From assembly GCA_020186115.1 (NCBI GenBank), contig WSYJ01000149.1, forward strand, positions 1,426,001 through 1,490,000: DNA of 64,000 bases, read 5' to 3'. Numbering within the stretch: the first letter of the stretch is position 1; each line of letters opens with the position of its first letter. The notes beneath the pieces were generated by a model. That model saw nothing but the letters and a program-made list of their open reading frames with translations, had not been told where the DNA came from and did no database searches. This stretch comes from Histomonas meleagridis (Eukaryota; Parabasalia; Tritrichomonadida; Dientamoebidae). Shown here piece after piece: positions 10,066-20,357 of the stretch. A program made the position numbers and the translations under genes.

Positions 10066-11362
10066 TAGGGTGTCCGGATAAATTTTAGTATCAGCGTTTG
10101 TGCTGAATAATATTTTCTAAAATTTTAAATATAAATACATTAAATGTATGTGATATTTTATTTTAAATATTGGATCTTATTTTTATTTGGTTCATGAGTT
10201 ATAGTAAAAAAAATGATACAAAATCCGTTTATTTTTAAAATACGTTTAAAATTTCATTTTTAAAATGAGTGATCATATGAAACATCTCGTCATATATTGG
10301 TACAGCAAAAATTTGAAGCCAAATGATATATATATAAAATGTTGTAAAAACTTTGGTGAAAATAATGTTCACTATAGCACAATAACAGATTGGTGTAGAA
10401 AATTATTATTAGGCCAAAACATTCTGGTAATAAAAACTGGCAGCGGTTTATCTACAGATAATTTTATTGACCCTTTAATTTGTGATCAATTAGTACAAAT
10501 GCCATTTCACAGTGTCAGAACATTGAGCACAACTTTAAAAATCCCAAAAAGTACAATCCATGATCATCTCCGCAAAATGGGATTTGTTGTGAAGCATTTA
10601 AGGTTCGTTCCCCACACACTTTCTTATGAACAAAAATTACAACGTATTGATAAGTCAAAACAACTTTTGGAAATTATTCAACAGGCACGTCACCAATCTT
10701 GGAAGTTCTTCTTGACAGGTGATGGGAGCTGGTTTTATTTTACAGAAGATTTTGAAATTCAATGGCTCCAGCCTGATCAAAAACCTTTTACAAGACCTAG
10801 AAGAATTATTTCAACACCAAAAAGAATGCTAACGGTTTTTTGGTCTCCTTTGGGATTTAGAATAGTTGAGATGTTACCTTATGGTAATTAATTTAATAGG
10901 TCTTACTTTACTGAATCTATTCTAAAGAAAATTGTTAAAACAAATCCTCAGCAAAAGGAAGGGCGGCCGAAAAGAAAAGTTGTGATGCATATGGACAATG
11001 CGACACCTCATCGGTCAAGGGAAACCAAGAAGTTTGCCATCAAAAATGGGTTATCTTTATGCCCTCATCCAGCATTTTCGCCAGATTTAGCACCATCAGA
11101 CTTTTATCTTTTTGGTAAAGTTAAAAATGAATTAAAAGGTTCAGGGTTTGTCTCAGAAGATGAACTTTTTGAGGCAATTAAGTCAATATTGGAGAAGATC
11201 ACAAGAGATGAACTTGAATCCGTCTTTAGAGAATGGGAAAGGAGACTCCAAGCCTGTATTGATAATGGGGGTGATTACATTGAGTAAAGTTTACTTTACT
11301 ATAAAAATTTTGTTTGTAGCATTTTCTGATATTAAGATACTAAAATTTTTCCGGACACCCTA
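10066..11362 (+). mobile_element. Mariner (Tc1/mariner) DNA transposon, full length, ~1.3 kb
   Basis: Terminal inverted repeats are visible. The left end reads TAGGGTGTCCGGATAAATTT and the right end, in reverse complement, TAGGGTGTCCGGAAAAATTT; matching continues through AGTATC. TA dinucleotides on each side (10064-10065 and 11363-11364) fit the mariner TA target duplication. Size, repeats and the single transposase gene fit mariner elements known from trichomonads (Tvmar1 type). It sits inside a DUF3447 gene. Confidence 0.93.
10265..11287 (+). pseudogene. Mariner transposase with one in-frame stop
   Basis: A 340-codon frame with an N-terminal helix-turn-helix region (residues ~1-110, two HTH units) and a DD34D catalytic core. 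The first Asp is in TGDGSW (D153), the second in MDNATPH (D244), the third in SPDLAPSD (D279). Exactly 34 residues lie between the last two, which defines mariner. Codon 209 (10889-10891) is TAA, just after PYGN; the frame resumes at once with FNRSYF and has no other lesion. Unless the stop is read through, this copy makes no full transposase. It therefore looks recently inactivated and might be mobilised only by another copy. Confidence 0.92.
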
Positions 11363-11460
11363 TATGTCAGCCTACCTACAAATAAATTATTTGTTGCTTG
11401 AACTGATTGATCGAAATTTTTTTCGTTGAGATTGAGATTGATTCTAATGATTTCGAAAGT

Positions 11461-12188
11461 TCCATTAACAAAATAATGTTTCTTGGTGTAGCAATTAATT
11501 GCAAGCAGAGCACTTTTAATGTAGCTACCGTAGATATATAAAAATCTTTTATGTCTACTGCTCTTTAATGTAGCTACAGCTGCTCGATATATCATGCAAC
11601 CTCGATGATTTATCATCACTTCAGCAGTTTTGCTAATTCTCGTTACCATTTTGAATTTTTTCGTAGCCGTCTCGAAGGTGCTGTAAAAGCATTTTTAAAA
11701 TTTATATATAGAATAAAAAATTTACAGATCATTCTCGAAGAAATGATAACGCAACATCTTCCCAAAAAGCGAATGTAAAAGATTAAAACCTTAACCTCGC
11801 CGCGTTCTTTGCGTGGAATGGCCTATAGCCATGATCACATTCTTCAATTTTCAGCAATTTGTTTGTATTCATGTAGACCACCCATACAAATTATGCCATC
11901 TTAATTGCACATACGTTCGACAATACCTTTTTGGGTTGTACCACTTAATAGCACTTAGTCATCATCCAATCTAACGAAATCGACGATCAAAAAAACTTGA
12001 AACAAAAATAACGACACACCGGTGTGTGGTTCTGCAGAATTGGTAACATTAATAGAGGTGGTATTAGTACGAATTCAAGAATGTGCAATAAAACTTTGTA
12101 AAAAATCGAATTCCGTTTCTATATTTTATTGAAAAAGTGACATCAAATTCTTTCATCGTATTAGGGCACCCTATTTTGCATACTGGGG
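11461..12188. other. Intergenic upstream of the giant HEAT protein, with hairpins and a palindrome
   Basis: Contains a direct repeat CTTT(A)ATGTAGCTAC at about 11513-11526 and 11562-11575. Two adjacent hairpins lie at 11800-11832 (CCGCG/CGTGG and ATGGC/GCCAT). A perfect 14-bp palindrome ACACACCGGTGTGT lies at 12014-12027. No gene was found. Confidence 0.5.
12014..12027. promoter_or_regulatory. 14-bp perfect palindrome, possible factor binding site
   Basis: ACACACCGGTGTGT lies about 160 bases before the ATG at 12189, in otherwise AT-rich DNA. A dyad of this kind fits a dimeric transcription factor site; no factor is known to me. Confidence 0.3.
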
Positions 12189-15100
12189 ATGGAAGAAGAA
12201 GACAGAACAAATATTTTTTCAGCAGTATTCTCACGATATGTGGAAAATTCAGGCCTTCATGTAATTTATGCACTAGCAGAATTCGAGAAAAAATCAGATA
12301 CTAACGAAATCTCAAATAATCAAATCCTTGAATCAATCTTTGAATATTTTCCACGAAAGTTATCTTTTTATATAACAATGATTTCAGAAATTACAGATAT
12401 GTTTGCCTTTGGAAGTAATGAGGCTTTACAATATTTATCAAAAATCATTAAAGGTCTTCTTAAGGATTCCAGCAATACTCCTTTTTCAGAAATACAGGGC
12501 ATGTCTCCAAGTTTTGATCCCCAAAATCGACATCACGTTTTACTTTTTTATTATTTTGCCATGTTTTTTGTTACAGATTTAATATGTCATATTGTTGCTA
12601 AGTGTGGACCTGGAAAATCTATTAGTTTTGTTTTACGCGCTGGTTATAACTTTTCAACATCTCAACATTATTTACCAAATCTTGGAATTAAAATTATCCG
12701 TCAGTGGTCTGTTATTTATTCCATCCTTTCAGAAACTGATTTCCCTGCAGTTTCACAAATTTTTTCATTATTTGCAACTACAAATGATCTAACAATACCC
12801 TTTATTTTATATCGATTCATTCGTTTTGATTGTGACAATGGGTATGGCGTAGTATTTTTTGACCAAATAATAACAGCTTTTAAACAACTTATAAAGAAAA
12901 AAGCAGTGAATAATTTAATTTTAGAATCAATTGGTTCCATGATTTTAACACTTCCATATTCCGAAGAAACCTTCCAAAAGATCTATGCATTAATCCGTCC
13001 CTTAAAAAAAGAAAAGAATATTTCGGATGGTGTTTTAACTTTACGTTTATTATTATTATTTCGTCTTCCAAAAGGGGCATCCCAATTAAGCCGCTTTTTC
13101 CACACAAAAATTGTACCATATGCATCAGACAAGCAACATCTTGAAAACAGTATTTTTAACTTTTTTGTATTATTTCATGCACGAAATAGTGATCCCAGTA
13201 GTTTCTTTTGGGAATGGGGTCGAAATCCACGCGCATCCAAATTAAGTTATATCAAATCTAAATCAGTTATTGAATTTCCACAAGAAGATCCACGATCATT
13301 AACATCATTATTTATGAACACGTTTTTTTTAAAATCGGATTTTTCAGTTTCACCTAATTTGTTTAAGAAAGTTTTAGTAATTTTAGCCGGGATTGACTTT
13401 AAATATTTTACTAAAAACATATTACCGAAATTCATTGAATTAAATAATAGTGATCCACGATTCATTACCATGTTACGAATTATTCCATTAGTTAATTCTG
13501 ATGATTTTGTTTCTAATGCATTTCAACCAGTTACAAAAGAACAACAACAAGAATTTAACTTAGCGATAAAACCAAAAGTTAAATTATGTTTAAATGAATG
13601 TGAGAAAGAAATCACACAACAAAATTTAATATTTTTCCAAGATCCCGAATTAATGTTAACATCTTCTTCAAGAGAAGCAGATCAAAAGATTTCGTTGATA
13701 TTAGAAGAATGGAATATTCATGAGTTTAGTGAACTTTTAGTTGATCATATTCAGAATGAACATTATGAAAATAATTTCACGTTAATTGGGAAATTAATAC
13801 CTTCTTTAATATATGTATTAGATCCAACTGATTTTTCGAATGTTTCATTAATGAAATTACTCATCGAACTTTGTAATCATAATAATCCTAACGTTGCTTT
13901 AACATCATATGACATATGTAGAAATATTTTACCAAAACTTCCAAATGTTAAAAATTATTTGGAAGTGATAATTAAATTATCAATGAAGATTATGGCGCCT
14001 GAAAGTTTCTTAACAAAATTATCATTAATATATTATTCATTAAAAATAACAAAAGAAACTTTGCCGATAGAACTATTATATGATTTAGAATTTTATTCTT
14101 TTTGTTGTTTTAGTTCAATATATCCAAATACAAGAAATTTGAGTTATAATATTTTAATTAAAATTAATGAGTTACTGAACTCTAAAGGTTTAATATCAAT
14201 CATTTTACCTAAAAAGAAAATCTTGGAAAGAATTGTGAAAGTTCGTTTGTTTAGTATAATAAATATAAATAATTTTGAACAAAAAAAATTTCCACAAGGT
14301 GAAATACCTTTAGAAATAGCAATTTTAACACATTTTTATGATTTATGGTTATATATATTAGCTGAGATTTTTAACATATTAATTTTTTCCAATTATACAC
14401 CAATATTAAGTCGATTTGATAAATATAAAGATTTGATATTAAAAGTTTGTTTAGATGATAAATCAGAATCAAAAACTTCATTAATTGGAATGTTAATATT
14501 AGTCATTAATTCACAATTTTATAAAGCGTTTATATTAGACTGTAAATTCATTGATAATTTCGAACAATTCGAACCATTTGATTCGAATTATATTGATAAT
14601 CGAGGATTTGCTTGTAATGCATTTCATTCTTTATTAACATCTGGATATGAAGTTAATCAACGAATTGCATTTACTGCATTATCACATTTACATTTTTCAT
14701 TATTAGGTGCAATGATTGATGTTTTATCTGATTTACCAAATGAAAATATACCTGAAGCTACACATATATTAACGAAATTAATACAAACACCAGAATTACA
14801 AAAGCAATTCTTTAAACATAATATTCCACGATTTGTAAGTTTTTTAAACTCATTACATTATTATATAACTAAAACTAAATTAAATAATTTCCGTATTAAA
14901 TCTTGGACTAAAGATGAAGAAATTCATTTGTTTCATAATTTAACATTTATACAAGATTATTGTAATATTATGTTAATAGTATTTAGTTCTTATACTGGTG
15001 TAATACCAGAAGAATCATGGCCAATTAATTCGAGACGTGCAATTTTTCGATTTTTATTAAATTGGGGATTAACTGAATCTAAATCATTACAAGTATTACG

Positions 15101-17534
15101 TGATGAAGTAGAAATAGCTTTAATAATGATATCTAATAAAGGTACTATATATAAAGAAGCGATTTTAGAAGATGATGTTTCATTAATATATTTTTCACAG
15201 ATAGAAATGAAAGGGAAAAACATAATGGCAAATTTATTACAATATAATTTCGAAGCATTATTTAAGTTATATTTAAATGGAGTATTTACTCAACAAACAG
15301 TTTATTCATTATATATCTTAAATGCAATAATTAAAGGTTCGAATTTTAATAATAATTCTAATTTAATTATTCCGAATTTTGGTTATTTATTAATATGTTT
15401 AGAAATACATTCGTTACATAATAATAATCAATTCTCAAAATCTTTTATCGAAAAGTTATATAAGTTTTTAATAAATACTGATTATATGAATAAAGATGAA
15501 TTAATTGATTTAAATCAAACTCCTTCGAATTTATTTCCTTTTGCTACAGAAGCAGTTTTTTCTGCAGCGTTTAACATAATAAAAAATCCTCATAATACAT
15601 TAGTAAAAGATGTTTTAATAATATTATTACATTGGTGTAAAAACATTCGTTTATTACCAATGAATTTACAATGTACGCAAAACATATTTAAAGAATTTAA
15701 TTATTTCACTCCATATCAATTCTTAAGTAATTTAATGGAAGTGACTGAGAAATTAGAACCCGAATTATTCTCTGATATATTTAATATCTGGATCGAATTA
15801 TTACAAAGTCCTGATCATAATGATATTATACCAGTATTTATAAACAATTGTTGGATTAATCCTGAAACTAAAGCACAATTCATATCAGCAAATACTAAAT
15901 TAAATCCAATCGATTTAGCAAAACGACTTTTCACACATTTATCATTTTCTTATTATTATTATATTACTCAATGTCGGAAACAATCATTTGAACAAGAAGT
16001 TAATTATGTCTATAATTTCATCCCAATGTTAAAAGATTATTTCAAAGATATCTTAAAAGAAATGCCACAAATTTTACATTTTGTTATTCTTTATCGTGAT
16101 AAGAAAAGTAAACAACTTGCTGAATTAATATGGAATGTATATAACATCGATGTAAATATTCATGGTCCTGCAATTCCTAAACAACATTTCCGTAAAATCA
16201 TTGATCAAATAATTATGAAACTTGGAGGTAAAGATTCGCAAATAGTTATCGATTGGGGTAATGAAGCACTTAAATGGGTATTCGGTTGTCCTGAATTAGA
16301 GAAAAGTTTAATATCATTACATGTATATAATCATATCTTTAACCCTTTTGATGAAAACTTACCAAATAATATCATGAAAATAGTCTCTTATCATATCGAA
16401 AAGAACTCTAAAGAAACTTCATTGTTATGTGAATTCATTATCGAAACATTTTATTTGTTCATGAAACATCCGAAAATTGATTTTAATTTCTCATTAAAAT
16501 ATCATCGAATTTTCCTCGACTCGAAACTTCTCTTCAAGTCGATTAGAAAAGCAACGCCTTTCTTTATCGAACTATATAATAATATAAACTCTGTGAAAAG
16601 ATTTCCACGTGAATTTATTATTCCAATTGTTCGTCCTTTAATTCCACATATCGAAACAAATAAAGAAACTCAACAATTCATTGATATGTTAATATCTGTC
16701 TTTAAAGTTAATGAATTAATGTTATTATCTTTACCTATAAAAATTAATTTCCCTGAATCATTTCCTTCTTGTCCAAGCTTCGAAGTAGTATTTGAACAAT
16801 CTACTGAAAGTGAATTATGTAATGTGTTATCTTATTATTCTGATATGTGCGTCAAATCTTCAACACAAGTAATGAATTCGATATTTAATATATCAACAAA
16901 AATATTTATAAAAATAGAAAATAATAGTAACTTATTATTCTCATTGACTAAAATTTATCATTGCGCATTAAGATCAATTTTTAAATGTCCCGAAGCAAAT
17001 GGATTTATTAAAATTATTTGTAAGAAACAACCAAGTGTATCAAGTTGTAATATCGGAGACTTTAGTAAATGGGCACGATCGCTGGAGGACGTTAACCGAT
17101 CGTTAAAATTGTTAATCAAAAATAACGAGGGAAATTCACCGACGATAACAGATTGTAAATCGTACCTATCGGTCACGAATTTTTTGTTCATGAAAACACC
17201 ACCAAAAATTATACCTTATTCTACACAATATGATATGATTGAGAGTATGAAGAAAATTACGGCTGTAAGAGGCGTAAAAAAGAGATTGAGAAAAAGTAAT
17301 AGGAAATCAAAATCTGTTGCATTTTACGCTAATTTCGCAAACTCTTTGTCAATTGTATTCACTGAAACAACAGCGAAAAAGGAAATTAAGGAAATGGGTC
17401 CACTGTTACATCCAAAGGCACTCGTGTTTAAGCCAGAAATGTTGGTGATGGCACCGGAAAGAAGAAGAAAGCCATCATCGCATGAGTTTTTGGGCATGCG
17501 TCACTCTTCATCGGTACATTTTGTTCAGAAATAA
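12189..17534 (+). CDS. Giant HEAT/ARM-type protein, probably Furry (Fry/Tao3/Mor2)-like
   Basis: A 1781-residue, almost wholly helical protein without membrane segments or catalytic motifs. Residues ~130-450 contain the run SFVLRAGYNFSTSQHYLPNL followed by paired helices. Their order resembles the conserved N-terminal region of Furry/cell-morphogenesis proteins, scaffolds for NDR kinases in cell polarity. Repeated helix pairs continue to about residue 1650. The C-terminus (~1680-1781) is basic and low-complexity (VKKRLRKSNRKSKSVAFY). The start follows GCATACTGGGG and the initiator-like region; no earlier in-frame ATG is needed. Furry is a tentative call from length and helix pattern; other long HEAT scaffolds are possible. 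Codon usage becomes more GC-rich near the 3' end. Confidence 0.55.
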   Translation: MEEEDRTNIFSAVFSRYVENSGLHVIYALAEFEKKSDTNEISNNQILESIFEYFPRKLSFYITMISEITDMFAFGSNEALQYLSKIIKGLLKDSSNTPFSEIQGMSPSFDPQNRHHVLLFYYFAMFFVTDLICHIVAKCGPGKSISFVLRAGYNFSTSQHYLPNLGIKIIRQWSVIYSILSETDFPAVSQIFSLFATTNDLTIPFILYRFIRFDCDNGYGVVFFDQIITAFKQLIKKKAVNNLILESIGSMILTLPYSEETFQKIYALIRPLKKEKNISDGVLTLRLLLLFRLPKGASQLSRFFHTKIVPYASDKQHLENSIFNFFVLFHARNSDPSSFFWEWGRNPRASKLSYIKSKSVIEFPQEDPRSLTSLFMNTFFLKSDFSVSPNLFKKVLVILAGIDFKYFTKNILPKFIELNNSDPRFITMLRIIPLVNSDDFVSNAFQPVTKEQQQEFNLAIKPKVKLCLNECEKEITQQNLIFFQDPELMLTSSSREADQKISLILEEWNIHEFSELLVDHIQNEHYENNFTLIGKLIPSLIYVLDPTDFSNVSLMKLLIELCNHNNPNVALTSYDICRNILPKLPNVKNYLEVIIKLSMKIMAPESFLTKLSLIYYSLKITKETLPIELLYDLEFYSFCCFSSIYPNTRNLSYNILIKINELLNSKGLISIILPKKKILERIVKVRLFSIININNFEQKKFPQGEIPLEIAILTHFYDLWLYILAEIFNILIFSNYTPILSRFDKYKDLILKVCLDDKSESKTSLIGMLILVINSQFYKAFILDCKFIDNFEQFEPFDSNYIDNRGFACNAFHSLLTSGYEVNQRIAFTALSHLHFSLLGAMIDVLSDLPNENIPEATHILTKLIQTPELQKQFFKHNIPRFVSFLNSLHYYITKTKLNNFRIKSWTKDEEIHLFHNLTFIQDYCNIMLIVFSSYTGVIPEESWPINSRRAIFRFLLNWGLTESKSLQVLRDEVEIALIMISNKGTIYKEAILEDDVSLIYFSQIEMKGKNIMANLLQYNFEALFKLYLNGVFTQQTVYSLYILNAIIKGSNFNNNSNLIIPNFGYLLICLEIHSLHNNNQFSKSFIEKLYKFLINTDYMNKDELIDLNQTPSNLFPFATEAVFSAAFNIIKNPHNTLVKDVLIILLHWCKNIRLLPMNLQCTQNIFKEFNYFTPYQFLSNLMEVTEKLEPELFSDIFNIWIELLQSPDHNDIIPVFINNCWINPETKAQFISANTKLNPIDLAKRLFTHLSFSYYYYITQCRKQSFEQEVNYVYNFIPMLKDYFKDILKEMPQILHFVILYRDKKSKQLAELIWNVYNIDVNIHGPAIPKQHFRKIIDQIIMKLGGKDSQIVIDWGNEALKWVFGCPELEKSLISLHVYNHIFNPFDENLPNNIMKIVSYHIEKNSKETSLLCEFIIETFYLFMKHPKIDFNFSLKYHRIFLDSKLLFKSIRKATPFFIELYNNINSVKRFPREFIIPIVRPLIPHIETNKETQQFIDMLISVFKVNELMLLSLPIKINFPESFPSCPSFEVVFEQSTESELCNVLSYYSDMCVKSSTQVMNSIFNISTKIFIKIENNSNLLFSLTKIYHCALRSIFKCPEANGFIKIICKKQPSVSSCNIGDFSKWARSLEDVNRSLKLLIKNNEGNSPTITDCKSYLSVTNFLFMKTPPKIIPYSTQYDMIESMKKITAVRGVKKRLRKSNRKSKSVAFYANFANSLSIVFTETTAKKEIKEMGPLLHPKALVFKPEMLVMAPERRRKPSSHEFLGMRHSSSVHFVQK

Positions 17535-18074
17535 ATGTTTAATATTAATAATTTTTTATTTTTGTATTAGTATAAAACAAGTATCCCCGAAGCATAAAAA
17601 TACATAAAGTTGTTTTTAAGAATTTAAAAATGAAGTAAAACATAGACAATTATAATTATTTCATGAAATTTTATATGAAAAATATTTTTTTTTAATCCAT
17701 TTGTATAATTCTATAATTATTATATTATGATATTTTCATATAACTTGTTGTGTTCAAAAATTTTTTAAGATATAAAATATCTTATTGATTACATATTCAT
17801 ACAGTCTGAAATGATAAAAACATATTAAATTTTGTCATTTATGATGCAGAAAATCTCGTTTATTAATGTGGACGGAATTATATGTATAAGAAGTTAGTAA
17901 TATATGACATATATTACTGATATTGTTCAAAAAATGACAAATTGTATTTTTATACATATTTTTTTGTGCATAAAAACATTATTAATATATAATACAGTTA
18001 AAAGCATTTAATAAAACCAAACAAATTAACTGTATGTGTTCACTCATTTATTACAAATGTAAATCTTCAAACAT
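17535..18074. other. Intergenic between convergent genes
   Basis: About 540 bases, very AT-rich, lying between the 3' ends of the giant HEAT gene and U2AF. Holds only T-rich and TATA-like runs; presumably 3' ends and poly-A sites. Confidence 0.5.
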
Positions 18075-18821
18075 TTACTCATGTGTATCTGTTTTGATTG
18101 GCTCGACTCCTTTCAGCATTATCTCCTCCGGCGACGTTGATATCTTTGTTTCCTCGTACTCTCTGCTTGGGTAAACTTTGGAGTTTCGATTGAAGCATTT
18201 GACTCGAAGCGCGTGAGAAGGCTCAATCGGATGCACGTAGCCACACATTATCCCTTTGTCGCATCTTTTGTTCGGTGGGTTACATATAAGGGTGCTAAGG
18301 CGAACGCTGTCCCATAGAGATGTCTTGATCTTTCGACCGGCATAATACCTCCCATTGAGCTTCATGTGGGCAGCTAGAGCAGAATCTGCATCATCAAAAC
18401 TGACCCAAACTGTTCCTGACAGAAATGAACGAAGATTTCCTGCAACTAATATATCTGTAATTTCACCAAATTGTCGCAATTCAAGATAGATATCATAATA
18501 AAAGGCATCAAAAAGACGCTGCTTTTCTTCTTCTGTCTTAGGATTTTGCTGATTTAAATAACAATAAAAAACTTCGGGATTTGGATATAAATGATGGAGA
18601 ATTAAAATGCGTGGAAATGCTGTTTTGATATGATAGCAAGGACAATAATCTCCATATGGACATACACCAAATTTATCGTATAATACACATGTCGGATTTG
18701 TGCGATTTTGATTTCTTTCGTATGCCTTAAGTATGCCACGCATTCTGTTCTCTTCTAATTGTCCCTCTAATTCTTTGATTTTTTGTAGGTGCAAGTTTAC
18801 TTTTGGATGGTTGGGGTTCAT
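18075..18821 (-). CDS. U2AF1: U2AF small subunit (U2AF35), splicing factor
   Basis: A 248-residue protein with the order CCCH finger - RRM - CCCH finger. The first finger uses C45, C54, C60 and H64; the second uses C180, C187, C193 and H197. The intervening RRM (66-170) has the long helix-containing loop typical of U2AF homology motifs. U2AF35 reads the AG at 3' splice sites with its large partner in the nucleus. Trichomonads have few introns with a strict 3' motif, yet this gene keeps all zinc ligands. The C-terminus lacks the long RS domain of animal U2AF35. The ATG at 18821 is the first in the frame. Confidence 0.93.
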   Translation of the reverse strand: MNPNHPKVNLHLQKIKELEGQLEENRMRGILKAYERNQNRTNPTCVLYDKFGVCPYGDYCPCYHIKTAFPRILILHHLYPNPEVFYCYLNQQNPKTEEEKQRLFDAFYYDIYLELRQFGEITDILVAGNLRSFLSGTVWVSFDDADSALAAHMKLNGRYYAGRKIKTSLWDSVRLSTLICNPPNKRCDKGIMCGYVHPIEPSHALRVKCFNRNSKVYPSREYEETKISTSPEEIMLKGVEPIKTDTHE

Positions 18822-19023
18822 TTTGAAAATAAAGTATTCAATATAATCATATCGAACTGTTACAATTTTAAATGAAAATTAATTTCTGCAGTAGCTCGCA
18901 ACCTCATGTATAAAAACACATATGAGAGAATCTCCCGATTTTAAAGAAAAGATGAGCTTTTATTCAATTTGAAATAATTGATGAAATCAATATTATATTT
19001 TTTATTAATTTATCATAATAAAC

Positions 19024-19590
19024 TTAGAAACTGAAGGGGTTTGGTCCGTTGTTCGCAACACAAAAATAGTCAAAAGGATCATTTGTATCCATGTATCCAT
19101 AAAAAATGTCATTTTCTGTACTTTCTGTATTTTCTGTGTTTTCTGTATTTTTTATGGGGCCAATTTCTGGAGCTTTGGGTTTGGGATGATTGCTGGATGC
19201 TTGCGCAAGGTGTGATGGAAGAACATATTTTTTATCTCGATTTATATACTTATGCCAACGGTTTTTTATATTATTTCCACTCCTGCCTTTAAGAAAAGAT
19301 GATATTTTAACCCACTTCGGACCAATTTCAAGGAATTTAGATATGATAATGTCATCTTCTTCTTTTGTCCAAGGTCTCTTTTCAACCTGATTTTTAAGCG
19401 TGTTGTTGTACCTATCGCGACATTGACGAGCGGTACGCTCAGGCAATTTTGATGCAATTTCTGCCCAATTAATTTTTTCGCCACAATTAACAAGCTCAAG
19501 TAATATTTTATCTTCTTCGGGTGTAAACCACTTTCTGTGGGGAGTTATTTTGTTATATTTATTTTGTAAAAAGGCGTTCGGCTGGTTCAT
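19024..19590 (-). CDS. R2R3 Myb-type transcription factor
   Basis: A 188-residue protein from the ATG at 19590. It has two Myb repeats: R2 at ~17-67 with W21, W42 and Y61 in the third tryptophan place, and R3 at ~70-118 with W74, W93 and W112. The recognition helices are TARQCRDRYNN and SGNNIKNRWHK. This is the layout of the short trichomonad Myb1/2/3 proteins that bind promoter elements such as those of ap65-1. The tail has an acidic NTEN/STEN tract. The sequence TCCACTTTGATG, with the ATG inside, looks like an initiator and implies a very short leader. Expected to act in the nucleus. Confidence 0.92.
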   Translation of the reverse strand: MNQPNAFLQNKYNKITPHRKWFTPEEDKILLELVNCGEKINWAEIASKLPERTARQCRDRYNNTLKNQVEKRPWTKEEDDIIISKFLEIGPKWVKISSFLKGRSGNNIKNRWHKYINRDKKYVLPSHLAQASSNHPKPKAPEIGPIKNTENTENTESTENDIFYGYMDTNDPFDYFCVANNGPNPFSF

Positions 19591-20357
19591 CAAAGTGGAG
19601 CCAAGCGAATACAACCATTCTTAACTTTACACAAATTTTAACCTTTGAATCCCGCTAATTAAATACAAACCGTAACTGCTATTAAAAAGTTAAAATGGCA
19701 ATTCAAAAAGTGCTTTTTTTTGCTTTTGTCATTCAATTTTTCTAATAGTCAGCTTTACAGTTCGAAAAAATACAACTGAAATGGAATAGATGAACAACTC
19801 AAGACAGAAAGTCTAAAGATACAAACTATTCAAACTCATATGAAAAATTGATTTTTCCGATGTTTTACCTCTCTAATATTAAAACTTATCATTAGATTTA
19901 AATTTCTTCATTCATCCATATTACTTTATTTATATTTTGATGTGATTAAATGTGGTATGCTATATTATAGATCTACCTTCAGAATCCAATTATTGAATGT
20001 TTGTTTTGATTTTCAGTTCCACAATCAGGTTGCAAAATTGCCTTTTAGAATGTTGGAGAGCTCAAAACCAGTGCTCTCTACAAAAATCAGCTCAATGCTT
20101 CTCACAAATGTTCTCAAATGCTCATGAGCAACATTAATATGAGACACCTAATCACAAGCTCTTTTTATGATAATGATTTCACATTAGTAGTTTTTCTTCA
20201 TGATTGGCCACTCAGCAAATTTCATATTTTCACTAATTTATTAAACCTGATTTCGGTCATTGTTCCAAATTCATTTAACAAAGAGAAAACAATTTGATTT
20301 TACTCATAATAATTTGCAAATAAAGTAATAATAATAAATTGTTTTATACAAACAAAT
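19591..20357. other. Intergenic between minus-strand genes
   Basis: About 770 bases with no supported gene. A 61-codon plus frame (19942-20127) is probably chance. A repeated CTC(A)AA(T)GCT-type stretch occurs near 20080-20130. Confidence 0.45.

Larger units (their letters stand above)
9576..11460 (-). pseudogene. DUF3447 gene interrupted by a mariner and internally deleted
   Basis: Two minus-strand pieces flank the mariner and align with the heads of the two intact DUF3447 genes. The upstream piece (about 11460-11363) reads NLNEKNFDQSVQATNNLF, matching NLNEENLSTSVQQTMELY of the 21767 protein. The downstream piece (10065-9576) continues with MKINIYIKYILTSKEKEDEK, then FLLERMIEEEILEP, SKDNWKLRMQYVKEGVN and VSLLDYRAFLARLNVLNI. 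About 40 residues between VKEGVN and VSLLDY are missing. The frame ends just after the DUF3447 signature, next to the promoter of the BAR-like gene. This is a third family member, dead by insertion, deletion and truncation. Confidence 0.8.
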
